From positions 1 to 64,000 of the forward strand of contig NZ_RHOR01000010.1 in the NCBI RefSeq assembly GCF_003946625.1: a stretch of DNA of 64,000 nucleotides. Reading direction: 5' to 3'. This DNA is from Companilactobacillus kedongensis (lineage in GTDB: Bacteria > Bacillota > Bacilli > Lactobacillales > Lactobacillaceae). The first letter of the stretch is position 1. Every line of letters starts with the position of its first letter. The position numbers were made by a program, and so were the translations under genes. Of the stretch, positions 51,528 through 60,636 are shown in pieces. Below the pieces are notes generated by a model. The model had not been told where the DNA came from and did no database searches. It was given only the letters and a program-made list of their open reading frames with translations.

Positions 51528-53819
51528 TTATAGAGAATCTGTTAGATTCCATGTCACATCGTATTTGTAGTTACCCTTTTTAGCCGTTGAATTTGCTTTT
51601 AAAAGTATTCCGTCGTCGTTATCCCAGGTATTTGCTACCTGATAAGTTTTTCCATCGCTAACAAAATTGGATGGGAAAGTTGACTTATCGGCTATTTGAA
51701 CAATTGATCCATTCAATACCGATTGAGTAACCCCAGTATTATCAACATACAATAAATCACCATCAAAAGTATCACTACTTGGATCTTGCACTGCAGAAGC
51801 GGTCAGTTTCCAATCAGAAGGATCAGTATTATCGACCACATTTATCTTCCAACTGCCATTGCGCTTAACCATCTGATCTTTACCATTCGAGTGGACGGTC
51901 CTAAATGACATATTGCTATCAGCATCAATCAGAATGGGTGCAATCGTTGGTTTATTTATCGAGTATGTAACTGAATTGGAACGATTACCATCAGAGTCGG
52001 TTACATAAGCAGTAAGTTTATTATCACCATCATTCAAATCTGCTTTAACAACATTGATTGAAATCTTACCGTTAGATCCGCTAGCCAATGCTTGTGTTTT
52101 TTCAGTACCATCATTGAGCTTATAGTGTACAGTAACTTTTGAATTATTCATAACTACACTTGGATCAATATATGAAGCCGTCGCCATTGCATCGACACTT
52201 TCCTTGGAACCAAGGTCCAAATTTGTTGAGTCCGGAACTAGTTTCATAGTCGTTGCCTTAATAGTGAATCCCTGAAGATCAACATTTTTGAGCAAATCAG
52301 ATCCGTTAAAACTGGCTGTTGTCGCTGCAACATTAGTATCAGCAGTCGGTTTCGTTGCATTTGTTACACCATTAATAGTGACTGTCGCACTGTTAGGATC
52401 ACCTGATTTTAATAGATTTTTTAATGTTCTAGTAAAGGTCCCACTGGACAAATCACTTGCAGAAATATTATCGATAGTTCCATCACTGTATGCAATCGTA
52501 CCACCAGTATAATCCATATTATCTGGCAAATTTATCACTGCATTAATGTCCTTCCAATCTAGCTCACCACTATCACGTTTCAAATTGTAGACAAAGCGCA
52601 TATTATCGCCGTTATAAACTTTATCATCAGTTGAAGTAAGCTCTTTACCAGCCTGTGAATCATCATAAATATTAGAACTGACAGTACCTTCAACTAGAGA
52701 TGGGATTGATTCAAAGATTACCATATTTCTGGCATATGATGCACCGGTTGTACCAGTAAATCCCCAGAGGATCTTACCTGTGTCTCTACCAAATTGTTGT
52801 GTTGAATTTTTGTAAAAATTATCAGTATTAATCTCTATATTTGAATCCGAAACTGGTTGCTGTTTTTTAGGTGCAAAGAGATCGGCAGTCTTGATCTTAT
52901 CGTCAAAAGTATAAGATAAGTGACCTTTATTACTACCCTCTACTGGTGGTTGATAAGATATAACCACATGATGCCACATACCATCACTTAAACTAAGTCC
53001 CTTATTATTAGATGTCGACTTTAATCCCTTATGAGCCATTGAATACCAGTATGTTTGTACAGGATTCGGATAATAGCTGTTGCCATCATTTGCGGTCTTA
53101 TCACTATGCTGCATGTAGGTGGTAGCCTCACCAGGATAGTTATAAGCAATATGAGAATAAATTGAATTTATTCCAAGCTGCCCATCAAAACTAGTATTGT
53201 AATTTTTATAATTGGCATCCGTTGCTATCCCATTATCAAACATACTTGCACCAGAATTATTATTGTTTTCAAATGTATCAAATTCAAGAGCCCAACTATT
53301 TTGAATGGCCTTCGCAGCTACATCATCTGAAGTAGTACTGCTCTTATAACTATCATCTGATCCCCAGACACCCATCGTTTGTCCCTTGGCTGTTTCACCG
53401 TTAGATAACTTGGCAGCAGCATCAAACCCAGAATTCTGTAATACAAAAGCCATCCCATCACCAGGGTTTGCTCTGTTATCTAGATAAATCCACATTGACA
53501 GTGTCTGTTTTGCTTTAAGGTTAAAATAGTTCATACTATCAGGATTTGACCAAACATAACTTTGCTGATTTTGAGCTCTTTTTGTTAATTGAACAATACC
53601 GGTATTACCATCATTTGATGAAATAATACTGGCATTATTAGTTGGAACCGTACCATTTTTAAAATAATCTGAAAACTTCAACCCAGCCGGAGCATTAGAA
53701 ACAGGATAATCTGTATCAGCAATTACTGTTTTTAGGCTCTGATTACTTTCAAAAAATACCCCAAATAAAACAATCGCCGAGATAACCCAAATATACCTCA
53801 GTGTAGTGTTTTTCCTCAT
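51528..53819 (-). CDS. L-type lectin WxL surface protein 2
   Basis: This 763-residue protein repeats the architecture of the neighbour at 49034: signal peptide, lectin domain (DGMAFVLQN, GQTMGVWG, NSWALEFDT, MWHHVVISY), beta-rich linker and WxL domain (DWKLTASA, YDVTWNLTDSL). Long stretches of the C-terminal halves match closely (DGILLKANSTAKKGNYKY), so the two genes are tandem duplicates with diverged lectin loops. ATG 53819 follows GAGGG. Confidence 0.88.
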   Translation of the reverse strand: MRKNTTLRYIWVISAIVLFGVFFESNQSLKTVIADTDYPVSNAPAGLKFSDYFKNGTVPTNNASIISSNDGNTGIVQLTKRAQNQQSYVWSNPDSMNYFNLKAKQTLSMWIYLDNRANPGDGMAFVLQNSGFDAAAKLSNGETAKGQTMGVWGSDDSYKSSTTSDDVAAKAIQNSWALEFDTFENNNNSGASMFDNGIATDANYKNYNTSFDGQLGINSIYSHIAYNYPGEATTYMQHSDKTANDGNSYYPNPVQTYWYSMAHKGLKSTSNNKGLSLSDGMWHHVVISYQPPVEGSNKGHLSYTFDDKIKTADLFAPKKQQPVSDSNIEINTDNFYKNSTQQFGRDTGKILWGFTGTTGASYARNMVIFESIPSLVEGTVSSNIYDDSQAGKELTSTDDKVYNGDNMRFVYNLKRDSGELDWKDINAVINLPDNMDYTGGTIAYSDGTIDNISASDLSSGTFTRTLKNLLKSGDPNSATVTINGVTNATKPTADTNVAATTASFNGSDLLKNVDLQGFTIKATTMKLVPDSTNLDLGSKESVDAMATASYIDPSVVMNNSKVTVHYKLNDGTEKTQALASGSNGKISINVVKADLNDGDNKLTAYVTDSDGNRSNSVTYSINKPTIAPILIDADSNMSFRTVHSNGKDQMVKRNGSWKINVVDNTDPSDWKLTASAVQDPSSDTFDGDLLYVDNTGVTQSVLNGSIVQIADKSTFPSNFVSDGKTYQVANTWDNDDGILLKANSTAKKGNYKYDVTWNLTDSL

Positions 53820-53967
53820 AAAACATCCCTCATTTACCCATTCGTTTATGTCTCGATATAATAAGATAACATAAGCATACATTAATAAAAGGAATAGGCG
53901 TTACCAATAATAATAATGGTTCCTTACAAGAAATGAGAAAAATCATATAACCATAATTTTATTTACA

Positions 53968-54018
53968 GAAAAAGATGATTAAAGAGAAATCAACTTTCAT
54001 CATTCTCTTTAATCATCT
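53968..54018 (-). terminator. Terminator overlapping the end of the quinone-reductase gene
   Basis: A perfect 16-bp inverted repeat (53973-53988 with 54003-54018) overlaps the last codons, with a T run following on the minus strand. Confidence 0.75.
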
Positions 54019-54682
54019 CTAAAGTGTCATTTAATTGATCTAATTCTTCAATTCTAGCTGTAAAGTTATCCAAAATTAACTCAATTGATTTTTTATCATC
54101 AATATTGGCATCTAAATCAAATTGTTGCAGCTTTTTTTCAAACCATGTCTGCTTATTCTTCAATGAGTCAGGCATTTTTTGAGTTAAATATCTTTGATAA
54201 TCCATTAAAAGATCCATTTGCATCAATTCAGTTTTATACCAGAACTGTGGGACCGGAAAAATAGGCAGTATCTTCATCTTGGCTTTATCAGCAATAGCTC
54301 GATAAGGTGTCATCAATTCATCTAATGAAAAGTTTTCAGCAGCACCCTTCTTGAAATCTTTTAAGGGTAATCCAGTTGTTATAACTAAACCAAATTCCTT
54401 ATCTTCCAATGGATAAGTCCTATCGCCGTATATAAAATTCCGAGTTAAGACTGTATCTTCCCAAGCCTTCAAACCACTGGGTGCTGAATACCAATAGAGC
54501 GGAAACTGAAAAATTATTCGATCCGCTTGAATTAGCAGTTTTTGCTCATTAATAATATCAATGTTATCAAGTTCTTCAACATGGTGCCAAACAACGTTTT
54601 TTTGTTTAGACCCTTCATATAAAAACTGTTGAGTCTGGGAATTATCTATCTCAGGATGAGAAACTATTATCAAAGTTTTCAT
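53990..54682 (-). CDS. KefF/MdaB-like NAD(P)H oxidoreductase
   Basis: This 230-residue flavodoxin-fold protein has the start KTLIIVSHPEIDNSQTQQF and FQFPLYWYSAPSGLKAWEDTVLTRNF, typical of KefF and NQO1-type quinone reductases. FMN or FAD is the expected cofactor. It interrupts the lectin gene row, and its role there is unclear. ATG 54682 follows GGAAGTGAG. Confidence 0.85.
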   Translation of the reverse strand: MKTLIIVSHPEIDNSQTQQFLYEGSKQKNVVWHHVEELDNIDIINEQKLLIQADRIIFQFPLYWYSAPSGLKAWEDTVLTRNFIYGDRTYPLEDKEFGLVITTGLPLKDFKKGAAENFSLDELMTPYRAIADKAKMKILPIFPVPQFWYKTELMQMDLLMDYQRYLTQKMPDSLKNKQTWFEKKLQQFDLDANIDDKKSIELILDNFTARIEELDQLNDTLEMIKENDES

Positions 54683-54755
54683 CGTTCTCACTTCCAATTA
54701 TTCAAATTACTTATTTACCAATGAGCATAACAAAAAACATTGCATTTTTGTAATA

Positions 54756-56921
54756 TTAAACACCATCAATTAGTACCCAGTGAATCTGGCCCGAATATTC
54801 ACCCATCAAATTTGAACCATCCATTTTTAATAACACACCTCTATCAGAATCCCAAAAGTCAGAAATATTGATTTTTTGAGAGTCATTTACATCTTTGGTT
54901 TGCTTAAAAATAGACAATGGTTCAGCGATGGGATTTATCTTACCCTCTTGATCTCGATAAACAATATTTCCATTAAATTTATCATTTCCTTTGTACAGTG
55001 AATCGGCATAAACTTGCATCTCCCAAGAAGCACCAGCTGGTCGATCATCTACAACCTCTACTTGCCAGGAACCTTGTCGAGGAATTATTGAACCTGGTAG
55101 TTGTCCATGTATCGTATGAAAAGAAACTGTTTTTTGTACATTTCCAAATGCAACCGTACCTTTTCCGATTTGAATCTCAAAATTTAACTCATTAGAATAA
55201 TTTCCATATAAATCAGTAACAAATATCTTTAAAGTGTTTTTACCAGGCCGCAGATCTCCCGATTTTATTAAAGTATTGAATACACCTTTTAATGTATCAC
55301 TGGACATACTAGTGGTTTTTTCAGAGGCCCCGTTCAATACTGTATGCAAAAGAAAAATTCGATTATAAAAATAACTGTTGTCTAAATACCTAGCCGTACC
55401 TTCGATATTAATATCTGCCGGTTTATCCAATTTAATAGGATTTTCTTTTTTGGAATCAATCAAAATCTGCTTATTAACTTTAATATTGAATGCTTGAAGA
55501 TCATCATATGTGATAAAACTATCTCCTTTAAAGGACGAATGTGTTTTAGCAATATTAATAGAATGATCAGAATTGGCAATTCCATCTAATTTTATCTGTG
55601 CGGTTAAATTATTCTCTGATAAATTACGTTGTAATTTATATACTAATTGCTTATCTTTCAATTTGGACAGCGGAATATCCTCAATACTTCCGTCTTCATA
55701 GATAATAGATCCACCTGTATAAATTAAGTTAGTTGGCAGGTCTATTGAAGCAGTGATGCCTTCCCATTCCTTAGATCCACTAAGATATTCCAAATTATAA
55801 ATAAGTTCTAAATCATCACCATTATTAACTGCTTTTCCTTTTATGGTCGAATCTAGATACTTATTACGGGTAACATCAAATATCTGAGTTGAAGTCCTAC
55901 CTTTAACATATGCAGGGATGGATTCAAAGACCACCATATTATTTTCAAACTCTGTTCCTGTGGCACCAGTAAATCCCCAGCGTAATTTATTATCAGTTAA
56001 TTTAAAATGAGATACATCAATTGGCATTGTGGAAATAATAGGCCAACTAGTGTCAGTTCCATCAGGTTCCTTATCATCATAGGCTAATTGCATAGTGCTT
56101 GTGGTTGGGTCCCAGCACATAGTAACATGATGCCATTTTCCATCACTAAGATTCATATTATCTCGTATAACATTATGCTTCATCTCAAAATAGTGTCTCG
56201 GTGTAACTCCCGAAGATGGTGCAATAGCAGTTTTTGACATATAAGTTTCTGGTGAATCAGGATAATTATACGCAATGTGATCTCCGTTGCGAGTCGCGTC
56301 AAAGGAATTATTCAATCCTAGGATCGACTTGTAGTCAATATTTTTATCTTCAAAAGTATCGAATTCCACAGCCCAACTGTTTTTTATAGCCATATTTGCG
56401 ATCACATTAGGATCAGTTAGGTTATTATCAAAATCTCCACCCCAAACTCCCAATGTTTGTCCAAACAGAGGCTTACCATCAGGCCCCTTAGCAATAGCTT
56501 CTCTGCTATCATTTTGCAGTACTAAAGCCATACCATCTCCAGCTTGACTATTTTGTTTTCCAAAATACATCCACATAGAAAATGTTTGCTCATTATTTAT
56601 ATCAATATAATTTCTATTGTCAACTTTGCTCCAAATAGCTCCCAGTTGATTTCTATTATTAGTTATCTGAACGATATCAGTATCATGTGTATTGGGATTG
56701 GTTGAAGCAACTACTTTAGCACTATTTTCAGGAAACTTGCTAATATAGAAAGTATTTTTATCAATTTTAAGTCCTTGGGGTGCTGTTGATATGGCATATT
56801 TATAATCGTCATCTATCTCAGCCTTAGCTAAATTATTTGTTCTAGTAATTACAACCAGAGTAGCTGTGAAGGCCGACAATATTACCATCAATATTGCATA
56901 AACAATTCTACATTTAACCAT
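54756..56921 (-). CDS. L-type lectin WxL surface protein 3
   Basis: This 721-residue protein has a signal peptide, lectin domain (DGMALVLQND, GQTLGVWGGD, NSWAVEFDTFED, WHHVTMCWDP), beta-rich linker with SGSKEWEGITASIDLP, and WxL-type C-terminus (ASWEMQVYA, QIHWVLIDGV). It is more diverged than proteins 1 and 2: the first WxL motif reads WEM. AGGGGTAAC precedes the ATG. Confidence 0.85.
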   Translation of the reverse strand: MVKCRIVYAILMVILSAFTATLVVITRTNNLAKAEIDDDYKYAISTAPQGLKIDKNTFYISKFPENSAKVVASTNPNTHDTDIVQITNNRNQLGAIWSKVDNRNYIDINNEQTFSMWMYFGKQNSQAGDGMALVLQNDSREAIAKGPDGKPLFGQTLGVWGGDFDNNLTDPNVIANMAIKNSWAVEFDTFEDKNIDYKSILGLNNSFDATRNGDHIAYNYPDSPETYMSKTAIAPSSGVTPRHYFEMKHNVIRDNMNLSDGKWHHVTMCWDPTTSTMQLAYDDKEPDGTDTSWPIISTMPIDVSHFKLTDNKLRWGFTGATGTEFENNMVVFESIPAYVKGRTSTQIFDVTRNKYLDSTIKGKAVNNGDDLELIYNLEYLSGSKEWEGITASIDLPTNLIYTGGSIIYEDGSIEDIPLSKLKDKQLVYKLQRNLSENNLTAQIKLDGIANSDHSINIAKTHSSFKGDSFITYDDLQAFNIKVNKQILIDSKKENPIKLDKPADINIEGTARYLDNSYFYNRIFLLHTVLNGASEKTTSMSSDTLKGVFNTLIKSGDLRPGKNTLKIFVTDLYGNYSNELNFEIQIGKGTVAFGNVQKTVSFHTIHGQLPGSIIPRQGSWQVEVVDDRPAGASWEMQVYADSLYKGNDKFNGNIVYRDQEGKINPIAEPLSIFKQTKDVNDSQKINISDFWDSDRGVLLKMDGSNLMGEYSGQIHWVLIDGV

Positions 56922-57037
56922 TAGTTACCCCTACTGTTTTAAAAGTATGTCATTTTATATGATAAATTATACCAAAGAATGGTTCTTTCTAATTTATAGT
57001 TTTGTAATGAAAAATTAAATGAAATTTTCATAAAAAA

Positions 57038-57070
57038 ATAACCTAGAGCATTTGTATTTGCCCTAGGTAT
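57038..57070. repeat. Hairpin between divergent genes
   Basis: ACCTAG-A-GCA and TTGC-CCTAGGT form an interrupted stem with A and T runs outside. It looks like a terminator, although the flanking lectin and ACT genes point away from it, so its role is unclear. Confidence 0.4.
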
Positions 57071-57149
57071 TTGTTTTTGGACTAATGTTGTAACCGTTTA
57101 AGTGATATAATTTAGTAAATATAAACTCATTACTAAAAGGAGGATTATT

Positions 57150-57584
57150 GTGGAAAAGTATTACATTGTAGATCGTTCTATTTTGCCGGATTCCTTTGAT
57201 AAAGTCATTCAGGCGCGTAAGTTGTTAGAGACGGGTAAAGCTTCAAATGTAAGTGACGCTGTTAAGCTAGTTAACATTAGTCGTGGTACTTACTATAAAT
57301 ATAAGGACCTAGTCTTCTTACCTGATGAAAGTACCAGTGATCGTAAAGCTGTCTTCTCAATGATCCTAGATCATGAACCTGGGATATTGTCCAAAGTTTT
57401 ATTGATCATCTCAGAATCAAATGCCAGCGTACTTACCATCAATCAAGATATACCGATTCACAATATGGCTAGTGTTTCAATTTCACTTGATATTAGTCAC
57501 ATGACGGGAACTATCAATGATTTGATCGATAAGCTCAAAGGTTATGAATTCATCAGTAATGTTCAATTGATTGCTGTGGAATGA
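57150..57584 (+). CDS. ACT-domain protein (PheB-like, UPF0735)
   Basis: This 144-residue protein has an N-terminal helix-turn-helix-like region (KVIQARKLLETGKASNVSDAVKLV) and a C-terminal ACT domain (HEPGILSKVLLIISESNASVLTINQ). ACT domains bind amino acids, so an allosteric or regulatory role in amino acid metabolism is likely. The start is GTG after AAGGAGG. The gene ends one base before a convergent small gene. Confidence 0.82.
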   Translation: MEKYYIVDRSILPDSFDKVIQARKLLETGKASNVSDAVKLVNISRGTYYKYKDLVFLPDESTSDRKAVFSMILDHEPGILSKVLLIISESNASVLTINQDIPIHNMASVSISLDISHMTGTINDLIDKLKGYEFISNVQLIAVE

Positions 57585-57737
57585 CTACTTGGGCCAGGCA
57601 ATGTACATTGCCATAATAACGCCGACGGTTCCAATGAAGTAGCACAGTTTGGAGACTGTTCCGCTCTTTATATGACTGCCGGAGATCAGAAGTATTAAAC
57701 CGACTGAGAATATTATTGCAATAATTAAGAATTCCAT
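57585..57737 (-). CDS. Small two-helix membrane protein
   Basis: An ATG at 57737, five bases after GGAGTG, opens a 50-codon frame: MEFLIIAIIFSVGLILLISG, a short polar KSGTVSK loop and a second hydrophobic helix ending MYIAWPK. Two membrane segments are clear. Function is unknown. The stop is directly adjacent to the ACT-gene stop, in convergent orientation. Confidence 0.65.
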   Translation of the reverse strand: MEFLIIAIIFSVGLILLISGSHIKSGTVSKLCYFIGTVGVIMAMYIAWPK

Positions 57738-57836
57738 AAAACACTCCTTATTATTTACTTGAAGTTATCGTTAATTAATACTGTAACGAATAAATGTGAC
57801 GAAAAAGTGAATAAGTTGTGGAGTTTTATGACAAAC

Positions 57837-57866
57837 AAAAAGAACCCTCGCGGGTTCTTTTTTATT
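57837..57866 (-). terminator. Terminator after the LysM protein gene
   Basis: AAAAAGAACCC pairs with GGGTTCTTTTT around a 4-base loop, with T runs on both strands. Confidence 0.85.
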
Positions 57867-57874
57867 TTATCAAA

Positions 57875-58591
57875 TTAGATAACTTCGACAGTAGCTGAAG
57901 TTACACCATATGAAGGAATTTGTGCATTTGGCATAGCAACGTCCAATTGTTGTGGATTGCTGTAAGCAAATGTTCCTGTATCATTAACTGTTCTGTACAA
58001 TACTGTACCGTCAGCTAAAGTGATCTTAAGTTGTGTACCTTTAGGGAATACTGAAAGGTTAGCGGCAACACCACTATAACCCATGTTTGAACCTAATACA
58101 GCTGGATCATAGAAACTGATCTTAAATGTTCCATGTGATGTACCTGTTGTACTTGATTGTGTTGTTTGTGTTTGTGTATTTGTTGTTGCTGGAGTTTGTG
58201 TCTGTGTTTGAGCTGCTTGTTGTGTTGGTGCTGTTGTAGCAGCTTGAGTTGGTGTTTGTGTCTGTGTTTGAGCTGCTTGTTGTGTTGGTGCTGTTGTAGC
58301 AGCTTGAGTTGGTGTTTGTGTCTGTGTATTTGTTGTTGCTTGGGCTGTTGGCAATGTGATTGTTTCCCCAGGGAAGATCAAATCAAATCCACCAACTTCT
58401 CTACCGTTAGCTTGTTCAAGTTCAGCAATTGATAAACCATTTGCGGCTGCAATACTCTTATATGTATCACCTGCTTCAACGCTTACGTGTGTGCTGTCGA
58501 TAGTTGTAGCAGCTTGGGCTGTTTTAGCAGTTGCTCCCATTGCTGTTAGTGCCATTGTACTTAATAAAGCGATTGATAATACTTTTTTCAT
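57875..58591 (-). CDS. Secreted LysM and 3D-domain protein
   Basis: This 238-residue protein has a signal peptide ending near AQAA, a LysM domain (VSVEAGDTYKSIAAANGLSIAEL; binds peptidoglycan), a TQTQTP/AATTAPTQQAAQ low-complexity linker and a C-terminal 3D domain (YDPAVLGSNMGYSGVAA, VNDTGTF, QLDVAMP). 3D domains resemble the lytic-transglycosylase fold of MltA and resuscitation factors. The start is uncertain: ATG 58591 is used, and ATG 58609 lies upstream in frame. Confidence 0.85.
   Translation of the reverse strand: MKKVLSIALLSTMALTAMGATAKTAQAATTIDSTHVSVEAGDTYKSIAAANGLSIAELEQANGREVGGFDLIFPGETITLPTAQATTNTQTQTPTQAATTAPTQQAAQTQTQTPTQAATTAPTQQAAQTQTQTPATTNTQTQTTQSSTTGTSHGTFKISFYDPAVLGSNMGYSGVAANLSVFPKGTQLKITLADGTVLYRTVNDTGTFAYSNPQQLDVAMPNAQIPSYGVTSATVEVI
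58201..58320. repeat. 60-bp perfect tandem duplication in the LysM linker
   Basis: Bases 58201-58260 and 58261-58320 are identical. They encode a 20-residue unit TQTQTPTQAATTAPTQQAAQ twice. Perfect identity suggests recent slippage or recombination, and linker length probably varies between strains. Confidence 0.95.
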
Positions 58592-58820
58592 AAATTTAAA
58601 CATCCTCATTTGTTTATTTAGCTCTTAACGCTACGAGTGATATACTAACAGGCTTATATTACACAAATAGCATTAATAGATTACAAATTTGAGGTTTTCT
58701 GTAATCTTAGTAACATAACTGAAACATTTGTTCTCGTTATGGTTGGTAAATCAAGGATTATATATCATGATTATTTTATGAAAAAAATGATTATTTACGA
58801 AAAAATCTCTAAAAAAAGGT

Positions 58821-59510
58821 TTATTTAAAGAATTTTTTCATTTCTAAAGCCATTTTGACCAATTCTTGTGATTGATTCAGTTGCAATTCTAGCAATGAAA
58901 AATCAGTTTTATCAATTTTACTCAATTCAAATAAATCTTGTAATGCTTTAGCCACTAATTGATAATCCTTATATTTAACAAATTGAACTATTATTTCCGA
59001 ATCACTGAAATTTGGAGGTTGATATGGTTCTTCAATCAGTTTATTAAAAAACCTTTTGTCAAAGTCATCCCAATTATCCTGATAAAAATCTTCAATGATA
59101 TCAAACAAGTTATGATTTTTAACCGTAATAAACGATGTCATCAACATCCAACTCAGCTTTTGTGACAGATTCAATTTTTGAGCTAACGCGGTAGCTAAAT
59201 AAATTAGGTTCGTATCATTTAATTGTGGGTACTTCATATCTAATCGATCGATCAACGTGAAAGCATTGTCTAAATAAATGCTGCCACAGGTCTTCTCATT
59301 CATAAAATCATCCAAAGACTGCTGATCATAGATATACAGTTCACCGACATCTACTAAATCATCCAACGAATACTTGGCATCGCCTCTAAGCTTTACTAAG
59401 ACGACATCTTTGTTTCGTTTTAAAACGTTCAAAATATTTTTATCATCGGTCTGCCACGGCATAACTAATTTGTCATTTTTCATGGCAGAATAATAAATTT
59501 TCTTAGGCAT
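58821..59510 (-). CDS. Protein of unknown function downstream of MerR
   Basis: This 229-residue, mostly helical cytosolic protein begins MPKKIYYSAMKNDKLVMPW. I do not recognise a family. Its ATG overlaps the MerR stop by 8 bases, so the two are coupled and probably part of the redox-responsive unit. The 58610-58820 stretch upstream of the LysM gene holds no other gene that I can support. Confidence 0.6.
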   Translation of the reverse strand: MPKKIYYSAMKNDKLVMPWQTDDKNILNVLKRNKDVVLVKLRGDAKYSLDDLVDVGELYIYDQQSLDDFMNEKTCGSIYLDNAFTLIDRLDMKYPQLNDTNLIYLATALAQKLNLSQKLSWMLMTSFITVKNHNLFDIIEDFYQDNWDDFDKRFFNKLIEEPYQPPNFSDSEIIVQFVKYKDYQLVAKALQDLFELSKIDKTDFSLLELQLNQSQELVKMALEMKKFFK

Positions 59511-59895
59511 GTGTTTTATTTTTTAGCTTCTCTTTCTCAAATTGAGCAATATGATTGTCATAATTATCTACTTTTCTAGTCAAACGTTCATATGTTGCCT
59601 GCATATCTTTCAACTTTTCTGCCATAATAGCCTGTTGATCCAACAGTATCTGCTTTCTTTCGGCAATTGTTGAATCACCCTTTTGAAATAAGGCTACGTA
59701 TTCTGATAAAGATTCGACCGACATACCAGCATTGCGCATGCATTTAGCGAATTCGACCCAATTCTCATCTTCTTCGTTAAAATCTCGATAGCCAACATCA
59801 TTACGATGTACAGCCGGAATCAAGCCAACCTTTTCATAGTATCTTAGTGTATCCGCTGTTAAATCATATTTTTGTGCAACTTCTTTAATATTCAT
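59503..59895 (-). CDS. MerR-family redox/aldehyde-type regulator
   Basis: This 130-residue regulator has the MerR helix-turn-helix start (EVAQKYDLTADTLRYYEKVGLIP) and a coiled-coil dimer helix. It resembles AdhR-type regulators; Cys53 (KCMRNAGMS) is the only cysteine and could be the sensor. It is encoded between the SDR gene and the unknown protein. Two 19-bp-spacer promoters upstream are its likely targets. Confidence 0.88.
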   Translation of the reverse strand: MNIKEVAQKYDLTADTLRYYEKVGLIPAVHRNDVGYRDFNEEDENWVEFAKCMRNAGMSVESLSEYVALFQKGDSTIAERKQILLDQQAIMAEKLKDMQATYERLTRKVDNYDNHIAQFEKEKLKNKTHA

Positions 59896-59905
59896 TTATC
59901 TTCTC

Positions 59906-60502
59906 CTATGATCGTGCTAATCCTAAACTCTCATTCATATAAAGTGTTGGTTCATTTATTATTCGTGTGGCCAGATCTGCAACACTGATCCTAGAAACAG
60001 CGTGACCAACAAAAGTTTCACCTTTAAAAGTGATTTGATAGTTAATATCAGGTTCATCGTCATACCATCCTGGTCGCAAAAGTGTATATTCGATGTCAGA
60101 ATCTTCTATTATATCTGCCGCTTTTCGGTAAGGTATCAAAACACTTGGAACATCATCACTAAATCCATTTGAATTCAATTCATTATAGATACCCATTGAA
60201 GTTACAAATATAATTCTTCCAACATGATTTATGTCCATAGCTTGAACAATTTTTTGAGCAATTTCTGGTAGTCGATTATTAACACTGACAAAGACAATGT
60301 CTTGGTCTTCAATTACTTTATTTAAATCATGAATATCGGTAGCATCACCCGCTACTGCCGTTTCTCTTTTTTCGTCAATTTCACCTAGACGATTTATATT
60401 TCTAACAAACAATGTCAAATGACTGTCACTAGTTTCCAACAGCTTTTGCCGTACTAGTGACCCAATGGAACCACTTGCACCAATTATTAATACATTTTCC
60501 AT
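59906..60502 (-). CDS. NAD(P)-binding SDR-like oxidoreductase
   Basis: This 198-residue protein has the Rossmann start VLIIGASGSIGSLV and the atypical SDR layout (YNELNSNG, PYRKAADIIEDS). Flavin reductase-like and NmrA-like proteins are relatives. It is the first gene of the MerR operon, transcribed from the MerR-type promoter at 60527-60557. Confidence 0.8.
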   Translation of the reverse strand: MENVLIIGASGSIGSLVRQKLLETSDSHLTLFVRNINRLGEIDEKRETAVAGDATDIHDLNKVIEDQDIVFVSVNNRLPEIAQKIVQAMDINHVGRIIFVTSMGIYNELNSNGFSDDVPSVLIPYRKAADIIEDSDIEYTLLRPGWYDDEPDINYQITFKGETFVGHAVSRISVADLATRIINEPTLYMNESLGLARS

Positions 60503-60526
60503 TTAAATCACCTCTATTTGTATAAT

Positions 60527-60557
60527 AATATAAACCTTAAAGTACACTCTAGGGCAA
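60527..60557 (-). promoter_or_regulatory. MerR-type promoter with 19-bp spacer (SDR operon)
   Basis: On the minus strand, TTGCCC, a 19-base spacer and TATATT enclose the near-palindrome CCTTAAAGTACACTCTAGGG (60535-60554). Long 19-bp spacers with an operator inside are the hallmark of MerR-activated promoters. Confidence 0.75.
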
Positions 60558-60583
60558 GTATTTTTATTATTTTTATAAATAAC

Positions 60584-60614
60584 TTGCATTAAAGTCTGCT
60601 CCAAGGTCTAATAT
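60584..60614 (+). promoter_or_regulatory. MerR-type promoter with 19-bp spacer (flavodoxin)
   Basis: TTGCAT (60584-60589), a 19-base spacer with the related TTAAAGTCTGCTCCAAGG operator, and TAATAT (60609-60614) form a second MerR-type promoter facing the other way. Confidence 0.75.
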
Positions 60615-60636
60615 AGATGACACAAGGAGGGACATT

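Noticed and set aside
58201-58320. CRISPR-like repeat
   Set aside because: Only two directly adjacent units without spacers, inside a coding linker.
58157-58432. Plus-strand Cys-rich frame opposite the LysM gene
   Set aside because: It is the complement of the Thr/Gln repeat linker, so its composition is an artefact.
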